The notes below the pieces were generated by a model. The model was not told the origin of the DNA. It did no database searches and was given only the letters and a program-made list of their open reading frames with translations. A program made the translations under genes and the position numbers. From an uncultured delta proteobacterium (GTDB lineage: Bacteria > Desulfobacterota > Syntrophorhabdia > Syntrophorhabdales > Syntrophorhabdaceae), in assembly GCA_903872255.1 (NCBI GenBank), contig CAIQJW010000257.1, forward strand, positions 1-8,314: 8,314 bases of DNA, written 5' to 3'. Of the stretch, positions 1 to 6,210 are shown one piece after another; the stretch's first letter is position 1; every line of letters starts with the position of its first letter.

Positions 1-383
1 AGGCACTCCCGCACCTCCAGCGTATCGCCCTCGCGCTCGACAACCTTCTCGACAAGATGGAGGCCAAGGTGGAAGGCAATGTTCTCTTCACCGACAGGGC
101 GCTCGACGAGATCAAACAGCTGATGTTCGCCGTCGCAGCCGAATTTGTGGATGTTAAAGATTATTGCTCGACCAGGAACCCCGTTCTCAAAAAACAGATA
201 GGGGACAACCTCCATAAGGTCACAAACCTGATCAATGAATATGATTCCGTCCACCAGAACCGGCTTATCAGCGGCGTATGTATGCCTCGGGCATCTTATC
301 TTTACATTGATATGACCGACTCTCTTAAGAGAATGTCCCAGGAGCTTTCTGCATTTGCCGAATTGCTTCCGCCGCGGTCCTAA
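1..383 (+). CDS. PhoU-domain protein, 3' end (probable C-terminus of a Na/phosphate cotransporter)
   Basis: The reading frame is open from the left edge (first whole codon at 3) to TAA at 381-383, giving 126 residues. An ATG at 57 lies inside the frame, but conserved-looking helix sequence precedes it, so the gene most likely starts outside the window. The fragment is almost wholly helical. Its last third (HQNRLISGVCMPRASYLYID, then a DSLKRMSQEL segment) resembles the closing helices of PhoU domains, where an H..RL..G motif is followed by a D..R helix. In bacteria such a tail is common on NptA-type Na/Pi cotransporters (COG1283), where it faces the cytoplasm and probably modulates transport. 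No membrane segment is visible in this part, so a stand-alone PhoU-like protein remains possible. The PhoU call is fairly sure; the cotransporter call is inference. Confidence 0.72.
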   Translation, partial: ALPHLQRIALALDNLLDKMEAKVEGNVLFTDRALDEIKQLMFAVAAEFVDVKDYCSTRNPVLKKQIGDNLHKVTNLINEYDSVHQNRLISGVCMPRASYLYIDMTDSLKRMSQELSAFAELLPPRS

Positions 384-399
384 AATAGAACATACCAAT

Positions 400-428
400 A
401 AAAAAGGCCCTGTTTCAGGGCCTTTTTT
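400..428. terminator. Bidirectional rho-independent terminator
   Basis: A perfect 7-bp GC-rich stem (GGCCCTG at 406-412 with CAGGGCC at 416-422) closes a TTT loop. It is flanked by six A (400-405) and six T (423-428), so each strand reads as a stem followed by a U-run. It lies 17 bases after the PhoU-domain stop and 52 bases after the stop of the convergent binding-protein gene. It can therefore end both transcripts. Confidence 0.93.
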
Positions 429-479
429 CGCTCATATTTACGGAATTTTTTAACTCCTTGCTCCTCACGATGCTTTTCA

Positions 480-1247
480 TTATCTGTATGAATTCTGGAT
501 GCGTTCGAAGGTCCCGTCATCCTGAAGTGCTTTTATGACCTGGCTTATCTTATTCAAGAAGGCTTTTTTATTCTTGATCCTTTTTCCCGCCTTGCTCAGG
601 GCAAAATATGTCTGGAGCCCGGACACCACGGGGGTAGACAGTTCTACAATTTCATCCTGCAATTTCAGGCGCTTGATATAAAACCGGCTGGCCTGCAGAT
701 CGCCGACGTAGCAATCGATCCGGTCGGCGATAAGTTTTTTCAGGTTCGATTCACCCTGTATTGCCTCATCAAGCGTAAACCTGTCGGCCTTTGCTGCCTG
801 ATCAAATTCGCTCGATATAAAACTGGCGGGTTGTTTCCCGACCTTCTTATTGTAGAGGTCTTTAACTTCATTAAATGTGAATTCCTTCCCCCGCCGCGTG
901 TAAATATTAATGGAAGAGGTATTTATGGGCAAACGGGAATATAAGAGATAGCTCTCCCGTTCCTTGTTCCGTTGGATCATAAAGGTCGCATCTGCGGTCC
1001 CGTTTTGCAGAACATTGAGCATACTGTTGAAGGGGACCAGTTCAATTTTTGCATCGATCCCCAGACGCCGGATTATCTCTGTTATCGATTCGTACAATAT
1101 TCCTTTCTTTACACCATTTTCCTCGTAGGAATAGGGCACGCCGTTTTCGATTCCGACAAAAACAAGGGGCTCGTCGGCATAGCCGGTCACTGAGATCAGT
1201 ACGATAATGAAAGATGCTATTAAGAAGAAGGATATTTTTTTCATCAT
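480..1247 (-). CDS. Periplasmic solute-binding protein, family 3 (amino-acid-binding type)
   Basis: This 255-residue protein has a Sec signal peptide: MMKK, a hydrophobic stretch at 5-22, and a likely cut after Ala24 in TGYA-DEP. The mature part follows the SBP_bac_3 pattern. It opens with a strand plus a G(V)PYSY segment near 36-42, then KKGILYESITEIIRRLG, a segment with LQNGTADATF near 80-90, and a C-terminal KALQDDGTFERI helix typical of polar amino-acid receptors. It should bind a small amino-acid-like ligand in the periplasm. No permease or ATPase gene is nearby, so it is an orphan receptor here or serves a transporter elsewhere. Its ATG overlaps the stop of the upstream C45-type hydrolase by ATGA (1244-1247), implying translational coupling. 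A second ATG at 1244 is equally plausible as the start. Ligand unknown. Confidence 0.85.
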   Translation of the reverse strand: MMKKISFFLIASFIIVLISVTGYADEPLVFVGIENGVPYSYEENGVKKGILYESITEIIRRLGIDAKIELVPFNSMLNVLQNGTADATFMIQRNKERESYLLYSRLPINTSSINIYTRRGKEFTFNEVKDLYNKKVGKQPASFISSEFDQAAKADRFTLDEAIQGESNLKKLIADRIDCYVGDLQASRFYIKRLKLQDEIVELSTPVVSGLQTYFALSKAGKRIKNKKAFLNKISQVIKALQDDGTFERIQNSYR

Positions 1248-2428
1248 TTCCCGAACACCGATCGTAAAGGAACCTCTGTCCAGTCAATTTTGCCAGGAAC
1301 TTTAAGCCATATCTTCAGGTCCTTAGGGACCGCAACGACCTGGTAGATGGTGCCCGCGTGCGTTGCCCCGCCGTTGGCCATGGTATGATCAAGGATGTTC
1401 ATCATCACGGCAGGCGTGATAGACCCCTTATGCTTTGCCGCGAGTTTCAGGAGATTGCCCTTCCGGGTCGGGCTTGTGTCGCCTTTGTTCGGGTCGATGG
1501 GCGAGATATTCCATCCCGGAAGAGAAAACGCGTTGGCGGCCGCGACGATACCCTCGGCGTCCTCGTTCCGTCGCTTCGTGTCCCATAATGTCGATTCATA
1601 GGAATATGCGCGGGTGGTGTCTGCCGCGTTGACGATGGTGCTCAGGTCGACCAGTGTCGAAAGCATCGCCCTGTCGAACTCTTCAAGATTGCGGTAATCC
1701 TGGAGATAAGAAAAAAGGGTCGTGAAGATCGAGATACGGTCAAGGGAAAAACCGAGCCACGGGCCCGCGTTGAGTTCGGTGAAAAGCCCCTCCCCATTCA
1801 TCCCTGTCGCGTTGTAAATGACCCCCGCGTAATTGATAAGCGCGGTCGGGATGCTGCCGTCGTTCGGTTTGAAGACGGCCACCACCATCCGGGCAAAATC
1901 GAAATAGACCGGATCGTCGTCGTTGTTCCTTCCGAAGACGACCGGGCCCTTGCCTGTATACGGGCCCCAGACACCGATACCGGAACAACGCTCATAGGAA
2001 AGCCTGTCGATCTTGGGAAACCACTCGAGGGCATTGACAAGCATCACCGCCTTCATATCAAGCCCGGATGTCTCCGCCATGCCGCGAATGATCTCTTTAT
2101 AGCGCGCGGGATACCTGTCGAACACGGCGCGGGCTATCGTATCGAGGTGTGCGGCCGGCATCTTCCGTTTCGTTACAAAGACATCACCGATCGTCCGGTG
2201 AATGGCGTTGAGGTCCTCCTTCGCGAGCGCCCCGTACTGCCTGCCCATCTGGCGATAATTGCCCGTTAGTTCAAGGACCTTGATCTTGCCTGCAGTGTAG
2301 AGTTTGCCTCCTTCGAATTGTGATGCATATGTAAGCCCGGCAGTCGCTGCTCCCCCGGCAGTCGCATAAAAAAGCGCCAAAAAGATGGAAATGCAGGCTA
2401 TGAGCATTACTGATAGTATCTTTTTCAT
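1244..2428 (-). CDS. Exported C45-type Ntn hydrolase (acyl-CoA:6-APA acyltransferase-like family)
   Basis: The protein has 394 residues from ATG at 2428. An in-frame ATG at 2569 would add 47 residues, but the chosen start has a GGGAG site 5 bases upstream, is followed directly by a signal peptide (MKKILSVMLIACISIFLALF, small residues to about 30), and lies downstream of a promoter that falls inside the longer frame. Features fit the C45 / acyl-CoA:6-aminopenicillanate acyltransferase and choloylglycine-hydrolase-like Ntn superfamily: YRQMGRQYGAL near 58-68, Cys148 in ERCSGIGVWG as the candidate nucleophile, FGRNNDDDP at 165-173, a GMNGEGLF segment near 209-216, and a closing GTIYQVVAVP strand at 359-368. 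Such enzymes cleave amide bonds, with Cys exposed as the N-terminal residue after self-processing. The substrate cannot be read from the sequence. Here the enzyme is exported and coupled to a periplasmic binding protein. Confidence 0.83.
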   Translation of the reverse strand: MKKILSVMLIACISIFLALFYATAGGAATAGLTYASQFEGGKLYTAGKIKVLELTGNYRQMGRQYGALAKEDLNAIHRTIGDVFVTKRKMPAAHLDTIARAVFDRYPARYKEIIRGMAETSGLDMKAVMLVNALEWFPKIDRLSYERCSGIGVWGPYTGKGPVVFGRNNDDDPVYFDFARMVVAVFKPNDGSIPTALINYAGVIYNATGMNGEGLFTELNAGPWLGFSLDRISIFTTLFSYLQDYRNLEEFDRAMLSTLVDLSTIVNAADTTRAYSYESTLWDTKRRNEDAEGIVAAANAFSLPGWNISPIDPNKGDTSPTRKGNLLKLAAKHKGSITPAVMMNILDHTMANGGATHAGTIYQVVAVPKDLKIWLKVPGKIDWTEVPLRSVFGK

Positions 2429-2433
2429 CGGTT

Positions 2434-2438
2434 CTCCC
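2434..2438 (-). promoter_or_regulatory. Shine-Dalgarno site that decides the hydrolase start
   Basis: GGGAG on the minus strand lies 5 bases before ATG 2428. A short GCCC/GGGC inverted repeat (2440-2457) stands directly upstream and could weakly affect access to the site. The upstream in-frame ATG at 2569 is excluded by this site, by the signal peptide that follows ATG 2428, and by the promoter at 2510-2538. Confidence 0.7.
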
Positions 2439-2509
2439 TGCCCAATGGGTATCGGGCCATGAAAATACCGGCTTAAACTAACCCGGCATATCATTGCGCT
2501 TATTGAATA

Positions 2510-2538
2510 ATAATAGCCGTTTAACCCGTATATTGCAA
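2510..2538 (-). promoter_or_regulatory. Sigma-70-like promoter for the hydrolase/binding-protein operon
   Basis: On the minus strand, TTGCAA (2533-2538) and TATTAT (2510-2515) are separated by exactly 17 bases. Each differs from consensus at two or fewer positions. Transcription would begin near 2503, giving a leader of about 75 bases before ATG 2428. It lies in the divergent region shared with the gene starting at 2637, for which no convincing promoter was found. Confidence 0.65.
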
Positions 2539-2626
2539 TACGATTTAGTACATCGAGAGGGGGTTGCATGAGAATAACATTGAAGGTTCTCTTGAATTAA
2601 TGGAAAATTCTAAAGGGACATATAAA

Positions 2627-2639
2627 GGGGGTTCATGTG
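2627..2639 (+). promoter_or_regulatory. Ribosome binding site for a GTG start
   Basis: GGGGG (2627-2631, preceded by AAA) lies 5 bases before GTG at 2637-2639. An ATG at 2635 overlaps but is out of frame and meets TGA at once, so the GTG is the only workable start for the N-terminal domain of this reading frame. Confidence 0.7.
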
Positions 2640-4709
2640 AAAGTATGCGATATCCTGAAAAAGCAGGGATGCATTGAAGAGGATCATATCGAAAAGGCAC
2701 TGAAGATCCAGGCCGGCAGCGCAAAACCCATTGGCGAGATACTTCTCGAGATCGGAGTCCTCGGCGATGCCGAGCTTAAGGAAGCGCTCGGCATTCAATC
2801 TGAGCTCAATTCGGAACATCTCTCGGACAAAACTGCATTTCTCGAGAGCATTGATCCATTCTGCGAATTCGAAGCGTCAGTCCTTGCAGGGATAAGCGAA
2901 ACCATGGAATGGAAGCAATTCGCCGCGGGCGATTCCATTCAGCAGGAAGGGTCCGCGGGAGAACGTTTTTATATCATCAAGAACGGCCTGGCAAAGGTCT
3001 TTATGGAAAAAAACGACGAGGAAAAGATCATTGGTTTCCTCGGTGAGGGGGATTTTTGCGGCGTGACCGCTCTTCTCTCCGACGGCATTAACCCGTCAAC
3101 TATCATAGCGATCGAACAGACCCTCTGCCTTGTACAAGAAAAAGATGCCTTCGCCGCGATGATAGCGTCGCATCCCGGCATCGCCGCACATTTTAACGAG
3201 CTCATCATCCGGTTGTCAAAGAGGATATTTACAAAGCTTCTCGCAACCGGTACCGGGGCCATTGCCCAAACGGAGCCGTTTCTCTACACAAAGCGCGTGA
3301 AAGACCTCGTTTCGCCAAACCAGTGCTTCCTGTCCCCCGTGAATACCCTGGAAGAGGCTGCCGGAAAACTGATCGGCGGCGGCGTCCGGACGGCGGTAGT
3401 TCTCGATGAGGGCGGACAGCTTCTCGGGACCCTGGGCCTCAAGGAACTTGTCGAGGCTTCGCTTCTCAAGGGTGGAGACCGCGGGCAGGCCATCGGGGCC
3501 ATCGTCAGGAAAGACACCGGGGCCATCGACGGCGACAATTATTTCTTCGATGCCCTGCACCAGATGATGAAAGAGGGCAGAGAGACCCTCGTGGTCATGG
3601 ACTCGGGAAAGATATCAGGCGTGCTGACCAGCCTTGACCTGCTTAAATTCCGGGGGCGGGAGGTCCTGTCCCTCATACGGAACATCGACGATGCCCGATC
3701 TCCCGGCGAACTCAATTCTTTACGCCAGGATGTAGAAAACGTGCTCCGCGTCCTCATAGCGGATGGGGCCCTTCCTTCCCACGCCTGTAAGATCGTAAGC
3801 GAACTCAACGATAAAATAGTGAAGCGGACCATAAGGCTCTCGGAAGAGATCATGGGAATACCGCCGGTCCCTTACGCATGGCTTGGCTTAGGCAGCGAGG
3901 GAAGAAAGGAACAGACCCTTCTTACAGACCAGGATAATGCGATCCTTTTCGATCCGTCCACGGCAGGCCGCGATCCCTCGGATATACATGAGTATTTCAA
4001 GGCGCTGGCCGAAACGGTTGTCAACAATCTTAACCAGTGCGGATTCCCGCTCTGCAAAGGAAACATAATGGCCACGAATCCCCGTTATTTCGGAGACCTC
4101 ACCTCGTGGAAGGAAAAAACGAAGCACTGGATCAATGTGAGCACGGAAAAGGACGAGGACCTCATCGACATATACACCTTTTTGGATTTCAGGGTTGTCT
4201 GCGGCAGTGAACCGTTAGATAAGGCGCTCAGGGAGCACGTTATGAATGAGTTCGAACGCAATCCGGCCGCCTTGAGAATACTTGCCCAGTCTATCGTCGA
4301 CATCCCGGTCCCTCTCGGCTTTTTCAAGAATTTTACCGTCGAAAAGAACGGTAAGTATAAAAATACGGTAAATATAAAGGTCAACGGGCTGCTTCCTCTG
4401 ACCACCTGCGTAAAACTCCTTGCTTTTTACGCCAGAGTTGACGAAGCAAACACGCTTGAGCGGTTGAGAAAGCTTGTGGAAAAGGGAATAATACCCCCCG
4501 ATCGTGCGGAATTCATCGAACAGGCCTTCGAGACATTCCTGGGGCTCAAGATCCAGAACAACCTTACCAATCTTGACCAGGGCCGGGATTTCAGCAACAA
4601 TATCAACCCGGCAAATTTAAATACCCGGCAGAAGCAGTTATTAAAGGATTCATTTCTTGCCGTATCAGAGATGCAGAAGATAACGAAGGATGTTCTCAAA
4701 ATAGCGTAA
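2637..4709 (+). CDS. cNMP-binding/CBS/DUF294 nucleotidyltransferase-like signalling protein with MshEN-like N-terminus
   Basis: This 690-residue cytoplasmic protein has no signal peptide or membrane segment. Domains in order: residues 2-54, two tandem 24-residue MshEN-type motifs; about 74-195, a CRP-like cNMP-binding beta-barrel (GERFYIIKNGLAKVF at 108-122, GEGDFCGVTALL at 136-147); about 220-340, two CBS repeats; 417-439, the DUF294 nucleotidyltransferase core (GSEGRKEQ then TDQDNA, with Asp431 and Asp433 as candidate metal ligands, and DFR at 517-519 further on); about 545-690, the DUF294 C-terminal putative substrate-binding domain (GLLPL near 584-588, TLERL near 606-610). Domains two to five match the usual COG2905 layout, often about 600-640 residues; the first 60-70 residues are extra. 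The core motif is intact, so transfer of a nucleotide to an unknown target is possible. The gene diverges from the hydrolase operon and nothing nearby names its target. Confidence 0.88.
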   Translation: MKVCDILKKQGCIEEDHIEKALKIQAGSAKPIGEILLEIGVLGDAELKEALGIQSELNSEHLSDKTAFLESIDPFCEFEASVLAGISETMEWKQFAAGDSIQQEGSAGERFYIIKNGLAKVFMEKNDEEKIIGFLGEGDFCGVTALLSDGINPSTIIAIEQTLCLVQEKDAFAAMIASHPGIAAHFNELIIRLSKRIFTKLLATGTGAIAQTEPFLYTKRVKDLVSPNQCFLSPVNTLEEAAGKLIGGGVRTAVVLDEGGQLLGTLGLKELVEASLLKGGDRGQAIGAIVRKDTGAIDGDNYFFDALHQMMKEGRETLVVMDSGKISGVLTSLDLLKFRGREVLSLIRNIDDARSPGELNSLRQDVENVLRVLIADGALPSHACKIVSELNDKIVKRTIRLSEEIMGIPPVPYAWLGLGSEGRKEQTLLTDQDNAILFDPSTAGRDPSDIHEYFKALAETVVNNLNQCGFPLCKGNIMATNPRYFGDLTSWKEKTKHWINVSTEKDEDLIDIYTFLDFRVVCGSEPLDKALREHVMNEFERNPAALRILAQSIVDIPVPLGFFKNFTVEKNGKYKNTVNIKVNGLLPLTTCVKLLAFYARVDEANTLERLRKLVEKGIIPPDRAEFIEQAFETFLGLKIQNNLTNLDQGRDFSNNINPANLNTRQKQLLKDSFLAVSEMQKITKDVLKIA

Positions 4710-4819
4710 AGGTGTGGGTCTATCACTTCCATTTTGCGACTCATTTTGGAGTTATGTGACTCATTTTACATGCATGACAGGACGGTGTTCCGAGGAGATG
4801 TTCGTGGGAAGAGGTCTGA
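4710..4819. other. Convergent intergenic gap without a visible terminator
   Basis: The gap lies between the stops of two converging genes. I found no stem followed by a T-run on either strand. The only structure is the GACTCATTTT direct repeat described separately. Confidence 0.5.
4738..4767. repeat. Direct repeat GACTCATTTT x2, possible transposon-end remnant
   Basis: GACTCATTTT occurs at 4738-4747 and again at 4758-4767, exactly 20 bases apart, and both copies are preceded by a G or TG context. A further ATTTT lies at 4731-4735. Short tandem motifs of this kind, with an ACTCATTTT core, recall the repeated terminal motifs of IS21-type elements. No transposase, partner end or target duplication is in view, so the origin is uncertain. 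Confidence 0.5.
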
Positions 4820-6148
4820 CTACACGGCTTCGATAAGTGCGATGTAGAGGTCCATCACATTCGTCCCGGTTGGCCCGGTGATGACCAACCCGCCGGCTTC
4901 CTTGAAGAAACTGTACGAATCGTTGCGGCTAAGGTAATCCTCCGGATCAAGGCCTTTTGCGCGGGCATCGGGTGTCGTGCTCCCATCGACGATCGCGCCC
5001 GCCGCATCGGTCGGGCCGTCGGTCCCATCCGTACCGCCTGAAAGGAATGTTATCCCATCGATACCCGAAACCGCGAGGGCAAACGCGAGGGCAAGTTCCG
5101 TATTCCTGCCCCCGGTCCCGTCACCTCTGACGGTGACCGTCGTTTCGCCCCCGTAAATAAAGCACATGCTCTGTCTGCCGGGAACCTGGAGCCTGTTTTT
5201 CGTTGAGATCGCGGCCCGTGCAAAACGCACGGCTATTATCCGGGCTTCACCCTGGATATTGTTCGCCGGCGCTACGGCAATAAAGCCGTGTTCAAGAGCC
5301 CTCCGCTCAGCAGCCTCAGTTGCCTTTTGATTGTTGGCGATAATAATGTTTTCGATATTGCCGAAAACAGGGTCATCCTTTTTCGGGGTATCCGGTATCA
5401 TGCCGGACAAACCGGCGTTTAAGCGGGCCATAACACCCCGGGGCATCTTATCGACAAGGTTATATTTTTTCAGGATAGCGATCGCGTCATCGTACGTGGT
5501 CGGGTCGGCCGCGGTCGGCCCCGAGGCTATGACATCGAGGCTATCGCCGATGACGTCAGAGAGGATAAGGGATATCCCGTACGCCGGGTAGGCCGCCTTT
5601 GCCAGTTGCCCGCCTTTTACACGCGAGATATGCTTGCGCACCGTATTGATTTCGTCTATTGTTGCGCCGGACTTGAGAAGAAGTCCTGTGATCTCCTGTT
5701 TATCGCGAAGGGTTGTTCCCTCTGATGACGCCGCCAGAAGTGCAGATCCGCCGCCGGATATGAGATTTAGGACAAGCGTTTCTTCATTTGCACCATTGAC
5801 GAGGCCGATAATTCTCTGTGCTGCCTTTTCGCCCGCTTCATCGGGAACAGGGTGCCCTGCCTCGAATACCTCAATTGACGCGGGGAAGACTGCGTCCTTC
5901 ACGTGCCCGTATTTAGTGAGGACAATTCCCTTGAGAGATATGTCGTCGGGTAATTCTGCGATTGCCGCCTTTGCCATCGGGACAGCGGCTTTCCCGAAAC
6001 CGATGAGGATGATCTCCTTCAGGTTTCGCGAACGATAGGCATTAAGGACATGCGGCATGTACTGACGCACCGATTCGCCGGGATCAACCGCGCGAACCGC
6101 GGCATCGAAGATATCACGAATTGCTTCCCGGCGTTCCTTAGGGTTCAT
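4820..6148 (-). CDS. gckA: Glycerate 2-kinase, MOFRL type
   Basis: The 442-residue protein phosphorylates D-glycerate with ATP; this family generally makes 2-phosphoglycerate, feeding serine-cycle, glyoxylate or sugar-acid carbon into lower glycolysis. It is soluble with no signal peptide. The N-terminal DUF4147 domain (about 8-245) carries GFGKAA at 50-55, SGGGSALL at 131-138, RKHISRVKGGQLA at 171-183 and SDVIGD with IASGPT at 197-212. The C-terminal MOFRL domain (about 325-435) carries GGETTVTVRGDGTGGRNTE at 333-351, GTDGTDGPTDAAG at 372-384 and TGPTGTNVMDL at 424-434. Length and all signature motifs are normal for the family. Some homologues are labelled hydroxypyruvate reductase (ttuD), which is usually a misannotation. 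ATG 6148 lacks a convincing Shine-Dalgarno site. The gene follows the hdrA-like gene by 51 bases and has its own promoter-like element. Confidence 0.92.
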   Translation of the reverse strand: MNPKERREAIRDIFDAAVRAVDPGESVRQYMPHVLNAYRSRNLKEIILIGFGKAAVPMAKAAIAELPDDISLKGIVLTKYGHVKDAVFPASIEVFEAGHPVPDEAGEKAAQRIIGLVNGANEETLVLNLISGGGSALLAASSEGTTLRDKQEITGLLLKSGATIDEINTVRKHISRVKGGQLAKAAYPAYGISLILSDVIGDSLDVIASGPTAADPTTYDDAIAILKKYNLVDKMPRGVMARLNAGLSGMIPDTPKKDDPVFGNIENIIIANNQKATEAAERRALEHGFIAVAPANNIQGEARIIAVRFARAAISTKNRLQVPGRQSMCFIYGGETTVTVRGDGTGGRNTELALAFALAVSGIDGITFLSGGTDGTDGPTDAAGAIVDGSTTPDARAKGLDPEDYLSRNDSYSFFKEAGGLVITGPTGTNVMDLYIALIEAV

Positions 6149-6154
6149 TGCACC

Positions 6155-6183
6155 ATTATACTTGAGATGCGCTGCTTAGACAA
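6155..6183 (-). promoter_or_regulatory. Promoter of the glycerate kinase gene, possibly giving a leaderless mRNA
   Basis: The minus strand shows TTGTCT (6178-6183), a 17-base spacer and a perfect TATAAT (6155-6160). The -35 box matches consensus at four of six positions. Transcription would start about 7 bases after the -10 box, at or next to the A of ATG 6148, where no good Shine-Dalgarno site exists. Confidence 0.6.
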
Positions 6184-6194
6184 ATTATCTCAAG

Positions 6195-6210
6195 CCCCGT
6201 TATTGCGGGG
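6195..6210 (-). terminator. Hairpin spanning the hdrA-like stop codon (weak terminator or mRNA-end stem)
   Basis: CCCCG and CGGGG form a 5-bp perfect GC stem around a 6-base loop that contains the TAA stop of the hdrA-like gene. On the minus strand it is followed by CTTGAGATAATTTG, not a true U-run. It could cause partial termination or protect the 3' end; strong termination is doubtful. Confidence 0.35.

Noticed and set aside
2429..2569. N-terminal extension of the hydrolase starting at ATG 2569
   Set aside because: It contains the promoter boxes, lacks a ribosome site, and would place the signal peptide 47 residues inside the protein.
2580..2626. Promoter for the DUF294 gene (TTGAAG or TTGAAT with TATAAA at 2621)
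   Set aside because: The spacers are 35 or 23 bases, outside the usual 16-18, and the TATAAA abuts the Shine-Dalgarno site.
3216..3560. Open frame of 114 codons on the minus strand
   Set aside because: It is antisense to the CBS region of the DUF294 protein and shows no coding signature of its own.
4768..4819. Terminator for the two convergent genes
   Set aside because: No GC-rich stem with an adjacent T-run was found on either strand; CATGCATG near 4769 is a short palindrome only.
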